Below are positions 21,401-34,734 of a stretch of DNA of 64,000 bases, in pieces. The position numbers were made by a program, and so were the translations under genes. The notes beneath the pieces are model-generated. The model had not been told where the DNA came from and searched no databases. It saw only the letters and a program-made list of their open reading frames with translations. Every line of letters starts with the position of its first letter. Within the stretch, counting starts at the first letter, position 1. The stretch is from Takakia lepidozioides (Eukaryota; Streptophyta; Takakiopsida; Takakiales; Takakiaceae), in contig CM060732.1 in NCBI GenBank assembly GCA_030704615.1, positions 74,319,053 to 74,383,052 of the forward strand. Direction: 5' to 3'.

Positions 21401-24400
21401 GGAGCAAATTACAATGAGAAAAATAGAAGGCTTTTGTGAAAGTCCCCATGCAGTGCTCAAGTTGCTAGCTGTCCTAATATCAAGCAAAGACTATGCACAT
21501 GCACAGGTACAAAAGCAAATGAAGTAATACATACCTGCATGCATACACATACGCAGGCGCACACACACACATCGTATCAGACTATGCAACTTGCAGAAAC
21601 CACTGGATGTCACAACTGCTCGAAGCATGCACAAAGGAAGTCGTGAAAATGCCATACCTGGCACGGAACTGGGTTGACAACAAATGTGCTCAGGAGTAAA
21701 ACACCTACAGGACTCAGTGTATGAGTACCTAGGGCCCTTCAACTATCCAAACCTACACATAGCAACAAAAAGGCATACCTCTCTGGTTCACCACTGTGCA
21801 TGATAGCGCGGCCAGCAGTTATACTAGTGCCCACCAGCAAGAGTTGCTCATTGCCAAGCTTCCATAGCTGCATGCACCGAGCAGTCTCTCCAGCATCAAG
21901 CTGGAAGCAAGAGTGAAAGGCACCGCTGAGTGGATCAACACAGCATATATCTGAGACAGCATGGCACCCTTCTGGGCCCGGTGTGTCTGTCCGCATTACC
22001 AACAGAGTTTTTGAGTCTGAGTGATAAAGCACCCGCCGAGGTGTTCTCCCTAAGGGCAATCTTTGCACATTTAATTGCTTTGAATGCTCCATCTCCACCT
22101 ACTTAACAGGACAGGCACAACGGATGCAACAATTTAAAAGCCCAAATCATCCAACAGCTTTTCAAAGAGAACCTAGCAAGTTCTCACAGCTCTGAAACAC
22201 TTGCACTTGACAGGGTTGCAAGCTTCCCAAGTACTACGATCTACAATGGTGCCATGCAACATACAGAGATCGAAGACAGTGAAAGTCACCAAATACAGGC
22301 ATGGTCCTCCATATTCTGAAGTGAATACAAGGGAGTCCTGTTTCAGTAGAATTTTCTAGCTCAACGCATCCTCCGCACATTTCTTAGCAAAATTTTGGAG
22401 GAGAACATTTTTCATCTTTCAGCTTAAGACTTTCTAGCTTGTGGTATTAGCTCTAGTGCAGAGACTAGTCGCATCAGTGCTCCAAATGAAGATTAGATAC
22501 CATTCCTCCAGAGGACATTTCCCCAGTGTCCTTCACCTGCAGGCTCTCTCTTTCACCAAATACTTTGACAAGACATTTTCAGCAGGTGAAGGACAGATCA
22601 CAAGTCCATTACAAGATTCAATTTACAAAAAATGCAATACTAACTCAGTGAGTGTCTGTCACATGCCCTACAAAGTGTTCATACGCGCAATGTTGTCAAA
22701 TAGAGCTACACAAAGACCGACAAGCTATGGGAATCAGAGAAACCAACCAAATGCAAGCTGCAGTCGGCCACAAAAAGAATGCCATTTGGGCAGTCTGAAG
22801 AGCTAACTGGTGTTGCATGTGTAGAGGGTTGGAATGAGATGGAGGTATAGGCAATCCGCTGGCTATAGGTGGCTGTCTGTAGCAACCAGGGCCGGTCACT
22901 GAGAGCCATAATGTCTGCCCGCAGCGATGCCTGGAGAGGAATCATTGAAACAGGCGAGATTCCCATTCGCCGAACAGCAACCAAATTTAAGGACACTGGC
23001 CTTGCATCGTCCACACCCTCCTTTCCTATTTCTATATTGCTGCTGGTCCTGACTGAAAATTGTATCTCTGTATCCTCCACAGCAATGAATTCTGGGAAGG
23101 AGGGTTTAATTGTTGCAAGTTCGGTAGAAGCTGATTGTGATAAGGAGGTTTCTGCAGAAGGAACCGACAAAGTTGATGTAGAACTAGTTGGCCATTCATA
23201 CCGAAGAAGCATTCCATTTCTTAGCCCAGATAGAATGTACAGACGATCAAACTGAGCCAGTCTCACACTTTCTGGCACACAATCGCTCAATGTCGTGCCA
23301 AGGGAATTCACTATAGAAACAAGCCCCACTGCAAGAGAAGTAAAATTCTTCCCAGGAACAATAGACAGGAGCTCAACAGAGGGCTTATGCGTTCCCACCA
23401 CACATATCTTGCCCACTTCCACTCCCAGGGGGATGTTGCTTTGGGGACTCCCTTCTAGCCCAACAATTGATGGTGGCAACGCAGAAGAAACCAATTCCTC
23501 CTCTTCCGGAATAGAGATGCATGACAACTCTGCCTCTAGCAAGCATTGCTGAATCTCGAACACTTCAAGCACACCACCTGTCACGGCACGGCGTGTCCCC
23601 AGCATGACAATGAGCCCAGGTTGTGATAGAGCCAGAATGATAGTGCGATGTGCTACTGCTCCCAGGCTTATGCATAAGCCCTGGGGAGGTATCCAAGAAG
23701 AACAGAGAGGAAGGGCCCCTTCTAAACCAGCAGGATGGGCTGCTATGGTGGGGGCGCATACACGTACTTCTTTGCTGCAAACCTGGGCCACAAAACCATC
23801 CTCAATGCCCCCACACGCCAGTGTTGAGGCCCACGGCTGAAAGCCAATAGCATCTGTGATGTCAACAAAGTTGAGACCAACAGAGAGGACTCGTGTCTCT
23901 AGAACAAACGACATCACGAAGAAGGCGTGGTATTGGTCCTTGCGGCACATGCGCATGGTGTATATGCCTGTCACACCCTGGGAGCCCACAATTTTTACAA
24001 GTGTTTGCTTAAATGGCAGAGATGTACATTGCAACAACAAATATGCATTTTTCTAACCATGCAAACATGTCATAAAATTGAAAGAGGGAATTCAACTCAA
24101 ATCAATAGCACTGGTGTTCACAATCAGATTGTCCATGTCCATCCATTCATAGATTAGAAATTGCAGAGCAATCACAGGCCAAAAACTTAATCCTGGTAGG
24201 TGATATTTGTATGGGCATTGGCTCTAACCAGAGCTGGGTTGAGCTACAGACAAGGTGATGTAGGGCACCCGACAGGAAGTTCCTTGTTCTAGCCTGTACA
24301 CTTTCATACCTGATATGTAGGAGAAGTGGTTAGCAGCTTTTCAACACTGATTCCATTGTGAACGATACGCAAAGACCCTTCCTGCCCTGCACCGCAGCAT

Positions 24401-27400
24401 GCAAACATCTGGGCCTGCTTCTCCCCATGGTAGTCAACTAATGCAAAATCCACAATTGGAGCCAGGTTCTGAATAAGACTGCAACAAGTCAGAGTGCCAC
24501 TGACACTGCACCGGAGAACCTGGCCATCGCCCATCTCCACCAACACAGCAAGGAAACCTCCTTTTGTCCACAGAACTACATTGCAAGGGGAGCATCTGTA
24601 TTGACATTGTCTCACTTCAATTTGTGGAATCCCCTCCTGTGCTTGAACGTTTAACTGTGCGATATGAATCTCCCCTGTATCCATGGCAAGTGCCAATCTA
24701 GGTTGATCGCCCCCATCTGGCTCCCAACTCCATGCAGTGATGGTTGGTAAAGAGGAGACATCCCCATCCACATCCATTGCCTCTGAGGTTTCCCCATCGC
24801 TCATATAAGCAATATACTGATTACATGTTGCATACCTTCCTCTAGACAGAAGCTCAAGCAAGGCAGATGCTGCAACACTGTTCGAGCTCCCATCTTCTTC
24901 ATCTAATTTTCTTCGAAACTTGTACACAGCAGCTGTGCGGGGATGCGTCGGAGTTCTCAGATCAAGAAGCAAGAAGTCCCCTGAACGAGAAAGAAGGGCA
25001 AACCCCGGTGCTGCAGGCACTTCCAGAATGGCCAAACCCAATGGGCCCAGTCCGTTGGGTCCAACAAACGCTTCGTACCGCGACTTGAGCTGAATGAATC
25101 GCTCTTTGTTGTCACACATCAACAACTGCACTTCATTGTTGACAGCACCCCGCCTGCAATGTTCCTCCCATTGCACCAACACTTCAATTTCAAGCAATAG
25201 CCTCCCTAGCACCTGCTACCTTCCAAAATGTCAGAGAGCAAACATGCCAAGGCTGCCATGATAAAACAAATGCAATATCCCTGCAGTACATCAAGTTCCT
25301 CGCCTGCAGCATTCAGACTCCTTTCATAGAGTTTCAATTAAAACTCCTGATCCTTATCCTATATCACCATTCTCTGATAAGACAATCACCATTCTCCTTA
25401 TCCTATGCAAGTTCAAATGTAGGATAATTATTGAAGCAGTGTTGCCTGACCACTGTTGGTATACATCTTACCTCTTCAGGTATAGAGAATCCCAACAACC
25501 TGACAGACAAATCACTTCTCTTGTGTACTCTTGAATCACTTGGGTTACAGTGATATTGAACTTTGCTTTTGAACAACCCACCTTTGACACAGCTGGTTCA
25601 AGTGTGTGGCACTTCAAAGAGACTAAGTGAGTAAGAAAGAAGCAGGTCCTCACCTATGTACAAGCACCGCCAAAAATAGCACCCCTCCTGCCTTGCCTAA
25701 TGTCTCATCAGCCATCCCCACAAATGCCATGCTCCAGATTGTTCCCCAGCCTGTTGGTTTGTCTCTCACTCCACTTGTGCTGGCTTCAGGGGTTGCTATG
25801 AGCTCCTGTGGATAGACCATTCTCTGACAAGCCAATCAATCAAATAAACAAGTGCACGTCAACTTGAGATTCCCAAGTCACACAATGCCTTAATACCCTA
25901 TTATCAGAATGCCCTTCAGTCTCCCATCACTTTTGAGTTCAAGAGCAAGACCTTGAGCTGAAATTTATGAAGAGATGTCAATAGAATGGTAGTCATGAAT
26001 TACTATAAACCAAACGCTTGCAGCAAGGCAGAAAACACATCCCACTTGCATACTGAAAATGATACAACTGCTAAGGTTTTAGATGACCACCACTTTTCTA
26101 TTTGCCATATGCAAAATCCCTTTATACAACTGCATGGAAGTAATGCAGCCCTCATTGATGGCACACACATAATATGATGATTTGGGAAGCCAAACCTTGT
26201 CCACTACAATGCTCCCTGCCGAAATAGAGGTAGGGAAGATCGCCAATCTGTCTTCAAAAGCACCCACTGCAATTGCGCGGCCCCTGCAGTTGATGAGGCG
26301 AAACGGTACGCACCTTCAGATATAAAACATCCTACAAGAGGCAGATACTGAATATGTCCATTCGTTATCAATGCGGAATCCAGTAGAAGGGAGCAACCCT
26401 CAGCTTGCACTGCACCCTAAAATGCCAGAAGGTGTCTCACAACCAATGTTACCATGTAAGCTGAAAGCACCATAGTGCAAACTGGAAAAGGCATTGCCAC
26501 ATGCCTAATGCCTAACTACTTGGAAAATCAGAGAGAACACAGATGCCTGAAGTTCTTTACCTGGATTCAACCGTTAGTAGCCGACCCAGTTCCCGCCGCT
26601 GGTTTCCAGGGTGTGACACGTGTACATGTGAAACTGCCAAAAATCTGTTCACAAAGTAGAAATGCACAATCAAGACCTACTTCCAAAAGCCTCCAGCTCA
26701 TCTGCTCTCAATTCTTGCCAGCATCCCAAGAAGCAGTATACAAATTCTTACGGTTCAGCAATCAAGTCACAAGCTGAGACTTGCACAAACCAACATACTG
26801 AGTGGAACTATCGTCACCAGCATATACTTCAGACATCAACTTAATTTCATTGAACAACAAGTTGCTACAAAGAAAGTACAGCTCAAACTGAAGCAGCAAC
26901 TTCGAACCTTACTGTCCCATTACCAGCCAGAATAACCTCTTGTTGGTACAGTCCCTTCTAAACCTGCTCAATTTTAGGCAGATGAGGCCCCAATCCATCA
27001 GGTGATCACTGTGCCTCTGGCTACAAGCCAAAATTGAACTCGGGTGTGTTATTTAGCCACACAGTGGAGCGGAGAGGTGCACCTATGCAGGTCGATGCTG
27101 AAGGTGAGGAATGAGAGCTTTCCCGAGTCTGAAAGAAGCACAAGCAAATCCTTCCCATAGGTCTGCAACAAAAACATAAATGCAACTCCTTCAAAAACTC
27201 TGCCATTGCACTGAGAGTGGCTCATAATCATGGACAACCAAGGTGTTCCAATTGAGTGAAACGTGAAACTGTATCAAGCATATTTCTGTGTTCTGCCCCC
27301 TCAGATATGTCGTTCCTTGTCTGATCAAGTGTCAGAGCCCCATTGACTGACTTACCCAAAACTATCCACAATTAGGTCTGATCAGCAGATCAGTGCCTTG

Positions 27401-28100
27401 TGATGCATATGTATAAGTGGAAGTAATTATGCACACTGATTTTGTCAGGAGAGCCCTAATCCCACCTCATAGTACCCCAACAAATAGACACCCTTCCCCC
27501 AATCAAAGGACCAGCCGGTGGGGAGCAGTCTCTCTAGCAAAGCAATTGCATAGGAACAAAAGGCTGAAACTAACCTGAGGCTGAGGACTGCGGTGGCACT
27601 CGTTCCATGGAAGCACACGGAGGTCCTTAATAGTACCAAACACAGGTTGCTCGCAAACTGATTGCACGGTCCCGTCTTGACCCACAACCACCAGCTCCAA
27701 TGATGTCTCCTGCCCTTCACAAAAGGGGCCCTGCCGTCAGGTCTCATCCAGTAACAAATTGACATGACATGAATAAGTGACAATGTCCGGGGGGAGCTTT
27801 AGTTATTTCACGAGAATGGAGTGACAGACACATTATGTTGGGATGGACTTCATCACAACATAAGTAACATAAACTTAAGCCACAACTGAAAGGTATTCAC
27901 TTCACAGAAAACAAACGAGGGGCTTCGAGGGTGGGAGAGAGAAGATAAACCTTGCCAAAGACAACATCGAAGGTGGAGGGAGAGCGAATGTGACCGTATA
28001 CAGCATGCAACACTACAGTACTTCGCAGCACACATTTAGCCAAGTAGCGTGCCTGCGATGCCTGTCCTGGATCCTCTCCTCCCCCATCCTGCACTGCCAT
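18462..28100 (-). CDS. CPSF-A/DDB1-superfamily protein (At3g11960-like), 16 exons, complete
   Basis: Exons: 28100-27951, 27709-27575, 27162-27083, 26644-26561, 26283-26196, 25823-25654, 25153-24310, 23977-22748, 22098-21779, 21309-21000, 20679-20524, 20382-20241, 19752-19676, 19577-19441, 19066-18958, 18665-18462. Every phase closes, giving about 1411 residues. The N-terminal half is the MMS1/DDB1-type propeller region (VVGQDGTVQSVCEQPVFGTI, FAYRSS comes much later). The middle contains GVTGIYTMRM and FVLETRVLSVGLNFVDITD. The C-terminal CPSF-A domain contains QRLVADCILMDVDTAIATD, VVASSLLGSVF, EEYEVLEAVQARLAGYPLTA and AGVCRVLDGDMLCQFLELTS. Relatives are triple-propeller scaffolds in splicing (SF3b130), 3'-end formation (CPSF160) or CUL4 ubiquitin ligase (DDB1). 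This branch is the poorly studied plant-specific paralogue I recall from Arabidopsis, so its partner is unknown. A gypsy 3' LTR ends about 400 bp upstream of the start codon. The start codon is ATG at 28100. Confidence 0.85.
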
Positions 28101-28506
28101 CCCTTCCAAGGTCTCAACCTAATCCTAACCTCTGTCTTCACTTTAAATTCTTGTGATCCAGAGCTTCACCCAGCACTCGAATCTTTCCCCGCACCATGGA
28201 ACCGTGTTTCCTCTATGTAGAATGCATTTCAGAATCCCCACATGTTTTGGCATCTAAGGAAAAACATGACTCTGGCAACCTGCTTCCGTCCAAAACTCTT
28301 GATGATTGACAGTAACCCAAAAACGATTTGAAGAGCGAGGGATTGCGATTGTGCAGCGAGACTCGATTGCAATTCACACATACGTACGGACATTGGATTC
28401 CTAGACTCTTTCCATCGAAACATGCATTAGTTTAAATGTTTATTTTTTATTTGTATTTTATTTTATTTTATTTTTAAGAACAGCCTGAGGGGGAATTGTG
28501 AAGTCA
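28101..28506. promoter_or_regulatory. upstream region of CPSF-A-like gene bounded by an LTR
   Basis: Only about 400 bp separate the CPSF-A-like ATG from the 3' LTR of the gypsy element. The stretch 28438-28480 is a T-rich run with repeated ATTTTATTTTA. No coding exon is seen. Confidence 0.4.
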
Positions 28507-28983
28507 TGATTCCGGCGGGTTTATTCCCCTTCCTCTACCGGACTTAATCCTATCTGGGAATGTAGTCGATAGATGGGCCTGGCAGAGAAGAGGGAATCTC
28601 ACGAAGAGGACGCAACTGAGTCGGACTTCCAAAGCAGATTCATCCACACACTCGAGCACGCCGTTACACCCAGCCTACACTCGTGTAGGACCCAAAAGCC
28701 ACCACCCTCACTGCCACGGCAGCGAGGCTTAAATAGTATTAGGTCATAATCTAATCCTAGTGCCGCGTGGCACTTACATATAGGCCCACCAGATGCCCTT
28801 CCAGCATAGCCATAGAAAGAAGCCAGATCACCCAGATCCATCCTAATCTAATCCCACTAGCTGTTAGAATAAGACAGCACCTAATAAAGTCATCAGCTGT
28901 TGCCAGCTCATCCTCATGCGCAAGGTGTAAGTTCATCCAGACTTCATCCTGGCTCCGTCCATCCCTAAATCATCCAGAGCGCA
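28507..28983 (-). repeat. 3' LTR of the gypsy element (right limit uncertain)
   Basis: The part 28507-28823 matches the 5' LTR at 35902-36221 with roughly 90% identity by eye. On the minus strand just inside position 28983 there is a purine run (GGAGGAGTTGAGGAGGGA) followed by TG, which looks like a polypurine tract. A full LTR would then be about 477 bp and the right-hand copy truncated. Otherwise the LTR ends at 28823. A TATTTAAG box (minus strand, about 28737-28730) and the palindrome-like GTGCCGCGTGGCAC are present in this copy. Confidence 0.7.
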
Positions 28984-29519
28984 TCCCTCCTCAACTCCTC
29001 CAAGTCGAAAAAGAAGGTGAGAAGGAATCCCAGCTCCACATATGTAAAGTCTGCTGGGGCCACAAGACACTGCGAGCTCCGACGAGTGATGAGCTCAGGA
29101 AGAACAAAAACGAAGCCTAGCCAAAACAAACTACACACCCGGCACACAAGGGATGAAAAAACCTAGGGAAGAAAACCTCACCCTGCAAGCTGGGTGGAGG
29201 ACAAAACATCCCATAGGAAAAACCCCAAGTGCTACAATTGGTGCAGAAAAACTATCACGAAATTCAAAAACTATTGTAAAGAAAAAGATGTCATGGTCTG
29301 AGTACGAGTTGTCCGAGCTGTGGGGGTGAAGATCATCTGACGGTTCTCAACATTCAAACAGGTTAGATCAAAAGTAATAGTGCATGGAACAAGCAATGAA
29401 ACATGAATGGAGCTAGCTAAATGAGGAGTAGAAGCATTCCGGGGGAGCAAGACATATTGCCTGCAGGAAGAATATCAGAGATAAGGTAAGGGCCATCAAT
29501 TCTACATTTGGCCTTAGAG

Positions 29520-30686
29520 ATCTATTTACCAGGCTGGAGCCTGACACAAACAGACTGGCCTATCTTGAATGGCTCAGAATACACAACACGTCTGTTGTAA
29601 TTCTTGGCCTGAGCAGCTTGGGCAAACATAATGTTAGATTTTGCAGTTTCACGCAAACTACGTCGTCTAGCATCCATGGAAAACAAAAAGACTTCCCAAT
29701 TCTTAGGCTCAGTTGCGGATACCTATAGCCAGGAGATATGCAAAGGAATTCTACATTTCCTACCATACAAAAGTTCAAAAGGTGCGATTTTGGTACTGGC
29801 ATGGATAGAATTTCTATAGGCAAAGAGCAGAATAGGCACAGCAATATCTCATTCATCAATGAGTGTTCCATTCTTCTCGAGCATCTGGCATATAGTTGTT
29901 AAATCGTTCTGTCATACCATTGCATTGGGGATTGTAGGGAGCAGTAACGACATGCTTAGTGTTGAGATTAAACAAGACAATCTCCATAAGTTGGTTGCAG
30001 AATTCTGTACCTTGATCCGTGAGGATTTCAAGAGGGCAACCATGATGAAGTATCACCTTATCAAAGAAGAACTGCACCACCTCATCACTATCCTTAACAA
30101 CCAGAGGTCGGAGCTCAACCCATTTCGTCAGGTAGTCCGTAGCAACCGCAAGGTATGCATGGCTCTTGGACATGGATTTAAGAGGTCTGACTAGATCTAA
30201 GCCAACCCTGGCAAATGGCTCAGTCACCGGAATTGGCTGCAAAGGTAAGGGAGCTTCGGTCCCAGGTAGGATGGTTTTAGTATGACAGGGCACACATTTT
30301 GCAATGAAAGCTGAGATATCTTTAACTAAGCATTTCCAGTGATGTTGCTCTTGTAATCTCTTGACAGTTTTAGCAACCCCCAAATGGCCAGCATAAGTAG
30401 AAGCATGGTACAATTCGAGTAAAGCAGGGACATCGGACTTAGAAGGGACTTCCACAGCAGAGATACCTTCCAAAGTAGTGACTCTGAACAATCTCCCTTC
30501 ACTTTCCCGGTGGTTGGGTAAGTGATAGTTGACTTGCCTCATGAGCAGATTGGATATGCTAGTAAGGTGAGTGCTGATTTTGCACTTATGGAGAAGAGCA
30601 TCGTATAATGGATCATCCATGCCTACATCACTCATGGCCACACAACAACATGTTAGTGCAGGCGAGAAGAAAGTGGCAGCCCCCAT
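29520..30686 (-). pseudogene. gypsy integrase, frameshifted at its C-terminus
   Basis: The zinc-binding HHCC domain (HASTYAGHLGVAKTV ... CVPC) is followed by the DDE core: VGLDLVRPL, EILTDQGTEFCNQL and NGMTERFN. The frame breaks near 29860. The expected C-terminal block (ELLYGRKCRIPL-like, RRVVYSEPFKIGQSVCVRLQ) continues in other frames to about 29520. No chromodomain was recognised. Confidence 0.82.
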
Positions 30687-30888
30687 TCTCTTCCTTTCGT
30701 GACCCTGACTTCATTTTCAGTTAGCTGCCTATGAGGAGGCAAGCAGGCTGTAGGGCGCAGCTTAGTCCCTCGGTCGGGAAACTAACCAAGGCAGGCGCAA
30801 GATAAGATGAACAGGTCTAAGGTAAGGGAAAATATCAGACCCTTCTGCAGGATGTCATACTAGAATTCATGCCAATACCAAAGAAAAG

Positions 30889-32617
30889 TCAACCAACATC
30901 AAACTGAAGTAGATCCCAAGTGTCAAGCAGATCTAAAGGAACATAAGGATAGTCCAGCAAATGACACAAGGCAAAGGGATCCGAAACATGCACAACACGT
31001 GGTGTAGAGCGTGCAGCATGAGGGACCAGGTCATTTGAGGTAGTGTAAGATTCAAGGATTTTGGGTTCGCCTCGAGTCAAAGCATCTGCATTAACATTAT
31101 CCTTCCCACGCTTGTAGGAGATGGTGAAGTCATAGCCTTGCAGTATTAGAGCCCACCGAGCTAATCTGCCAGTGAGTTCACGAGGAGTTAGCAAGGCTTT
31201 CAAAAATAGATGATCAGTTTCAATGGTAAAATGACAGCCATGTAAATACTGCCTAAAATATTTGACTCCAAAGATAACTGCAAGGCCTTCCTTGTCAGTG
31301 ATAGAGTAATTGCGCTCATGTTTATCAAGGCGGCAGGAGGCGTAGGCAATGGCATGCTCCTGACCATCCTGAATCTGGCTCAACACTGCAGAGATAGCTA
31401 GATCACTGGCATCAGTTTGCAAGATAAATGACAAGGTAAAATCAAGATAAGCAAGCACAGGAGCAGAGGATAGTGCAATTTTGAGCTTCTCAAAGGCGGA
31501 TGTTTCAGTAGTACCCCACACAAAACGAGCATCCTTGGATAACAAGCGAGTGAGTGGAGCAACTAGTTTGGCAAATTGAAAAATGAAGCGACGATAGTAA
31601 GAACCCAAGCCCAAGAAGGCCTTAACACATGTTTTATTTCTAGGGGTTGGATAATTCCACACAGCTTGGATCTTACTTGGGTCAGGACTGATGCCAGCAG
31701 CAGAAAGCAGATGGACCAAGAAATGGAGCTGTTCCATACAAAAATCACACTTCTTGGCTTTAACTTTAAGCCCGACTGCACGAAGTCTGCACACAACCCG
31801 CTGTAAGTCCAGTGGATGAGCATCAAACGTTGTAGAATAAATGTTGATGTCATCAATGTAAACTAAACCACACTCCCAATGAAGGTTTCCTAAAACAATG
31901 TCCATAAAGCGCTGAAATGTAGCAGTGGCGTTGCAAAGGCCAAAAGGCATCGTTTCAAATTGGAAGATGCCCATCCTGTAGGTGAAGGCAGTTTTCTCCT
32001 TAGCAGCAGCAGTTAAAGGAACTTGCCAAAAGCCAGAGGCTAAATCTAATGAAGAGAAGATAGTGGCCCCATTAAGTTGATATAGCGTTTCATTAATGAG
32101 TGGCAATGGGTAGACATCTTTATTTGTGATGGCATTTAAACGCCGAAAGTCAACGCAAAAATGGGTTGAGTCATCCTTCTTACCCACTTAGACAATGGGA
32201 CTGGCCCAAGGGGATATGGAGGGGGTGATCACACCAGCATCCAGCATCTTGGTGAATGACTTTGCACTCACGAACACTCTCCCTATAAGCATGTTGTTTG
32301 ATAGGCTTACCATCCGTGATGATGTCATCATCCAGAAGGGTGGTGCGGCCTAAGTCATGGGGCCCTTTACTAAAGATGTCGAGATTGTCACAGAGAAACA
32401 GGTGCAGGCGACTAATTATCTGCTGGGGAGTAAGGTAATCACCCACTTTGATATCGTTTAAGACCTGTTGGAAATGTTGCTCGTGTTCGGGAGTAAGCGT
32501 GTCATTGCCAGTAGAGCAGGAGTGAGAGGCAAACGCCTGGAGTTGGTCAACGGGGGGGTCCACCAGTCCAATATCATGAAGACTGAGGCCATTCTGAATA
32601 GAGGCCAACTCAGACAA
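30889..32617 (-). pseudogene. gypsy reverse transcriptase and RNase H
   Basis: The largest block is an open 432-codon frame (32187-30889). It carries FCVDFRRLNAITNKDVYPLP, QFETMPFGLCNATATFQRFM, the catalytic YIDD box (LVYIDDINIY) and the connection region SYYRRFIFQFAKLVAPLTRL. The RNase H domain starts LSFILQTDASDLAISAVLSQ and ends with the KRGKDNVNADALTR signature. The upstream part (32617-32180) holds the protease-RT linker. One stop codon separates the two frames at about 32190. All catalytic residues that I can see are kept. Confidence 0.88.
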
Positions 32618-33059
32618 AGGAGAAGCAGTGAGCCTAGTAAGGACCTGACCTTTGCGGACACTGATGCTGATACGCCAGCAATCAGTAATCTGACCTCTCC
32701 CTTAAATCCCTTGTCTAAAACCCCAGAAGCAACCAAACAGTGCTTTTGGAGGGTAAGTTTTTTTTCAGCCTTCAACCTCAAGGAAATGACCTGTAGGGCA
32801 AGCAAAAGCTAAGTCTGTAGGTACTATGCGCTAAGAAAAAGCAGGGATACTGAAGTCAACTGGAGAACGTAGCAACATGGTATTCTGTGCCACAGGCAGG
32901 GGAGGTCCAGACTTCTTACCTGGTGGAGGGAAATGCCATTGGTACAAATTAAGTGGTTGGAACTGGCTGAATCTGGCCCAATTATAATGCAAACCCACCT
33001 GCTCCTTCATCTGCTCAGCTTGAAGCTTCATACGAGAATAGTTGGCCATAGAGGTCCCA

Positions 33060-33430
33060 GTGGCAAATAGTAACATGGCTTAGACTCACCTTGTAAGGTT
33101 GCCCCTCACCATTGTGAAGGCACATAAGATTGTTCATGATGTCAATGCTGGCCTCTGCACCCTTCGTCCAATCCAGACCCAGTAAAATTTGTTCACCCAT
33201 GGTGACAATGCGGTCAGCAAGACAGTTTTCCCACTAATGCAAATAGGCAAGGTGACCAACCCTATGGGTTCATATGTCGTGCCATCAGCTATGGTAACCT
33301 CAATGCCACGAGCAGGGCTAATCTTTAATCCAAGAATGCGAACTATACTAAGTGGAATGGCAGACATGGTACATCCAGTATCAATAACACATGGAAAGGA
33401 AAGGTGGCCTACATGACATTGTGTCATCAA
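33060..33430 (-). pseudogene. gypsy aspartic protease
   Basis: It contains the active-site motif VIDTGCTMSAIPLS and, after a frame change near 33200, the second conserved block ILLGLDWTKGAEASIDI. Retroviral-type proteases act as dimers to process the polyprotein. The frame change shows decay. Confidence 0.75.
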
Positions 33431-33548
33431 TGGGTGGATCCGGTCCCTACTGATGCGCTTAAGGCCTCACAGTGCATGAGTTTGAAATCACGGGAAAGAA
33501 CAGCACTTACCAGCGTTTTGGGGTTCTTACCATGGTCATCTAGCACCC

Positions 33549-34734
33549 TCACAGACGACCGGGTTCATTTAAAGTACCCTTCTGTTTTTTGTCTCTTTGC
33601 AACTGTTCAATCATAGCAGGTAAGTCAGATTGGTAAGGGCACCACCTGGTGTAATGCTTGGTGGACTTGCAGATCATGCATGTCACCACTGAAGTCCTGG
33701 CTTCATGACGAATGCCAGCATTGGTCTTACCAGATTTGGCAGTGACTGTAGAGTTCCAGCCTACCTCAGCTTTGAAGGCTTGAAGTTCTCCCTGAATTTC
33801 ATTACGAAAAGATGACAACTCATGCACAATGGAAGAGACCAGATCTTCTGCAATACCTTTCACCCCAAGGTCCCCATCAGTATGCTCTACACAGTGATCC
33901 TCACTAGCCAGATGAGTGTGTTTTGTGTTGGCAACTTTAGATAGACCTGCCTTGGCAGCTTTGAGACGTAGCCTTTCTTCAATCAATTCCACCATCTCAT
34001 CTTTGGTGGTGTAAGTCTGTTTTTGCATAAACACTTTCTCAGCAGGGGGCAAGCCCTTTACAAAACAATGTTTCAAAATAGCAGGTCTCTCTGAGGCAAT
34101 CAAAACTGACTTACAGATTGCAGTTCGCAAGTTAGTGTAGTATTTCCACACACTGTCGCCATAATGAAACTTTAAGTCTGGTGTGGTGTAAGCTATGGGC
34201 TTTTCTTCACGAAAGAGCTTGCGAGCCAATTCTCTGGCTTCTACCCAAGTAAGATCATTTTTGTCCTTAATATTGGACTCAAACAGTTGCCCGGCCTCTC
34301 CCTTGAGACAGATCCAAAAAGTCTTGACTTGGAACTGTGGGGGAACTCCATTCATTCAGTGCTGATTTCAAAAAGTTCCAAGAAGGACTCAAAATCCTCC
34401 CCTAAGTTGTACTCAAGATATTGTTGCTTATGCATTCGCTCCCCATGATCAGTTTTTCGTAGAGTAGTATTCGGAACTTCAGTTTGTTTCAACAACATCT
34501 TCATAAGCGGGGGGCAATTTGAAATCACCCCCATGGCTTCACCTAGCTCATCCAAATCAAATGTGGGTTGAGGCACAGTTGTCGGATCCTTGTGATCTCC
34601 GGACGACTCTCCCCTTTCCATATTATTTCTTTCATTAGTTGTTCTCTCTCCTCCGCTGCATGTTTTTCCAACTCACTTAGTCCCATCGCCTCTTTTGCTT
34701 CCCTCTCTAGCATAGATCTTGTAAATACAGGCAT
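33549..34734 (-). pseudogene. gypsy gag (capsid and zinc knuckle), frameshifted
   Basis: The start is ATG 34734 (MPVFTRSMLEREAKEAMG). The frame shifts near 34600 and again at about 34355, after which an intact block runs to 33549. This block has the capsid-like stretch WICLKGEAGQLFESNIKDKN and a canonical CX2CX4HX4C knuckle (CMICKSTKHYTRWC, about 33660). Gag packages the element RNA. The frameshifts mean this copy cannot make a full gag. Confidence 0.8.

Noticed and set aside
26204-26410. Minus-strand ORF inside the CPSF-A-like gene that looked like an exon
   Set aside because: The conserved frame passes from exon 26644-26561 (ending LLTVES) directly to 26283-26196 (GRAIAVGAFEDR) in phase, so this stretch is intron and only overlaps the next exon in a wrong frame.
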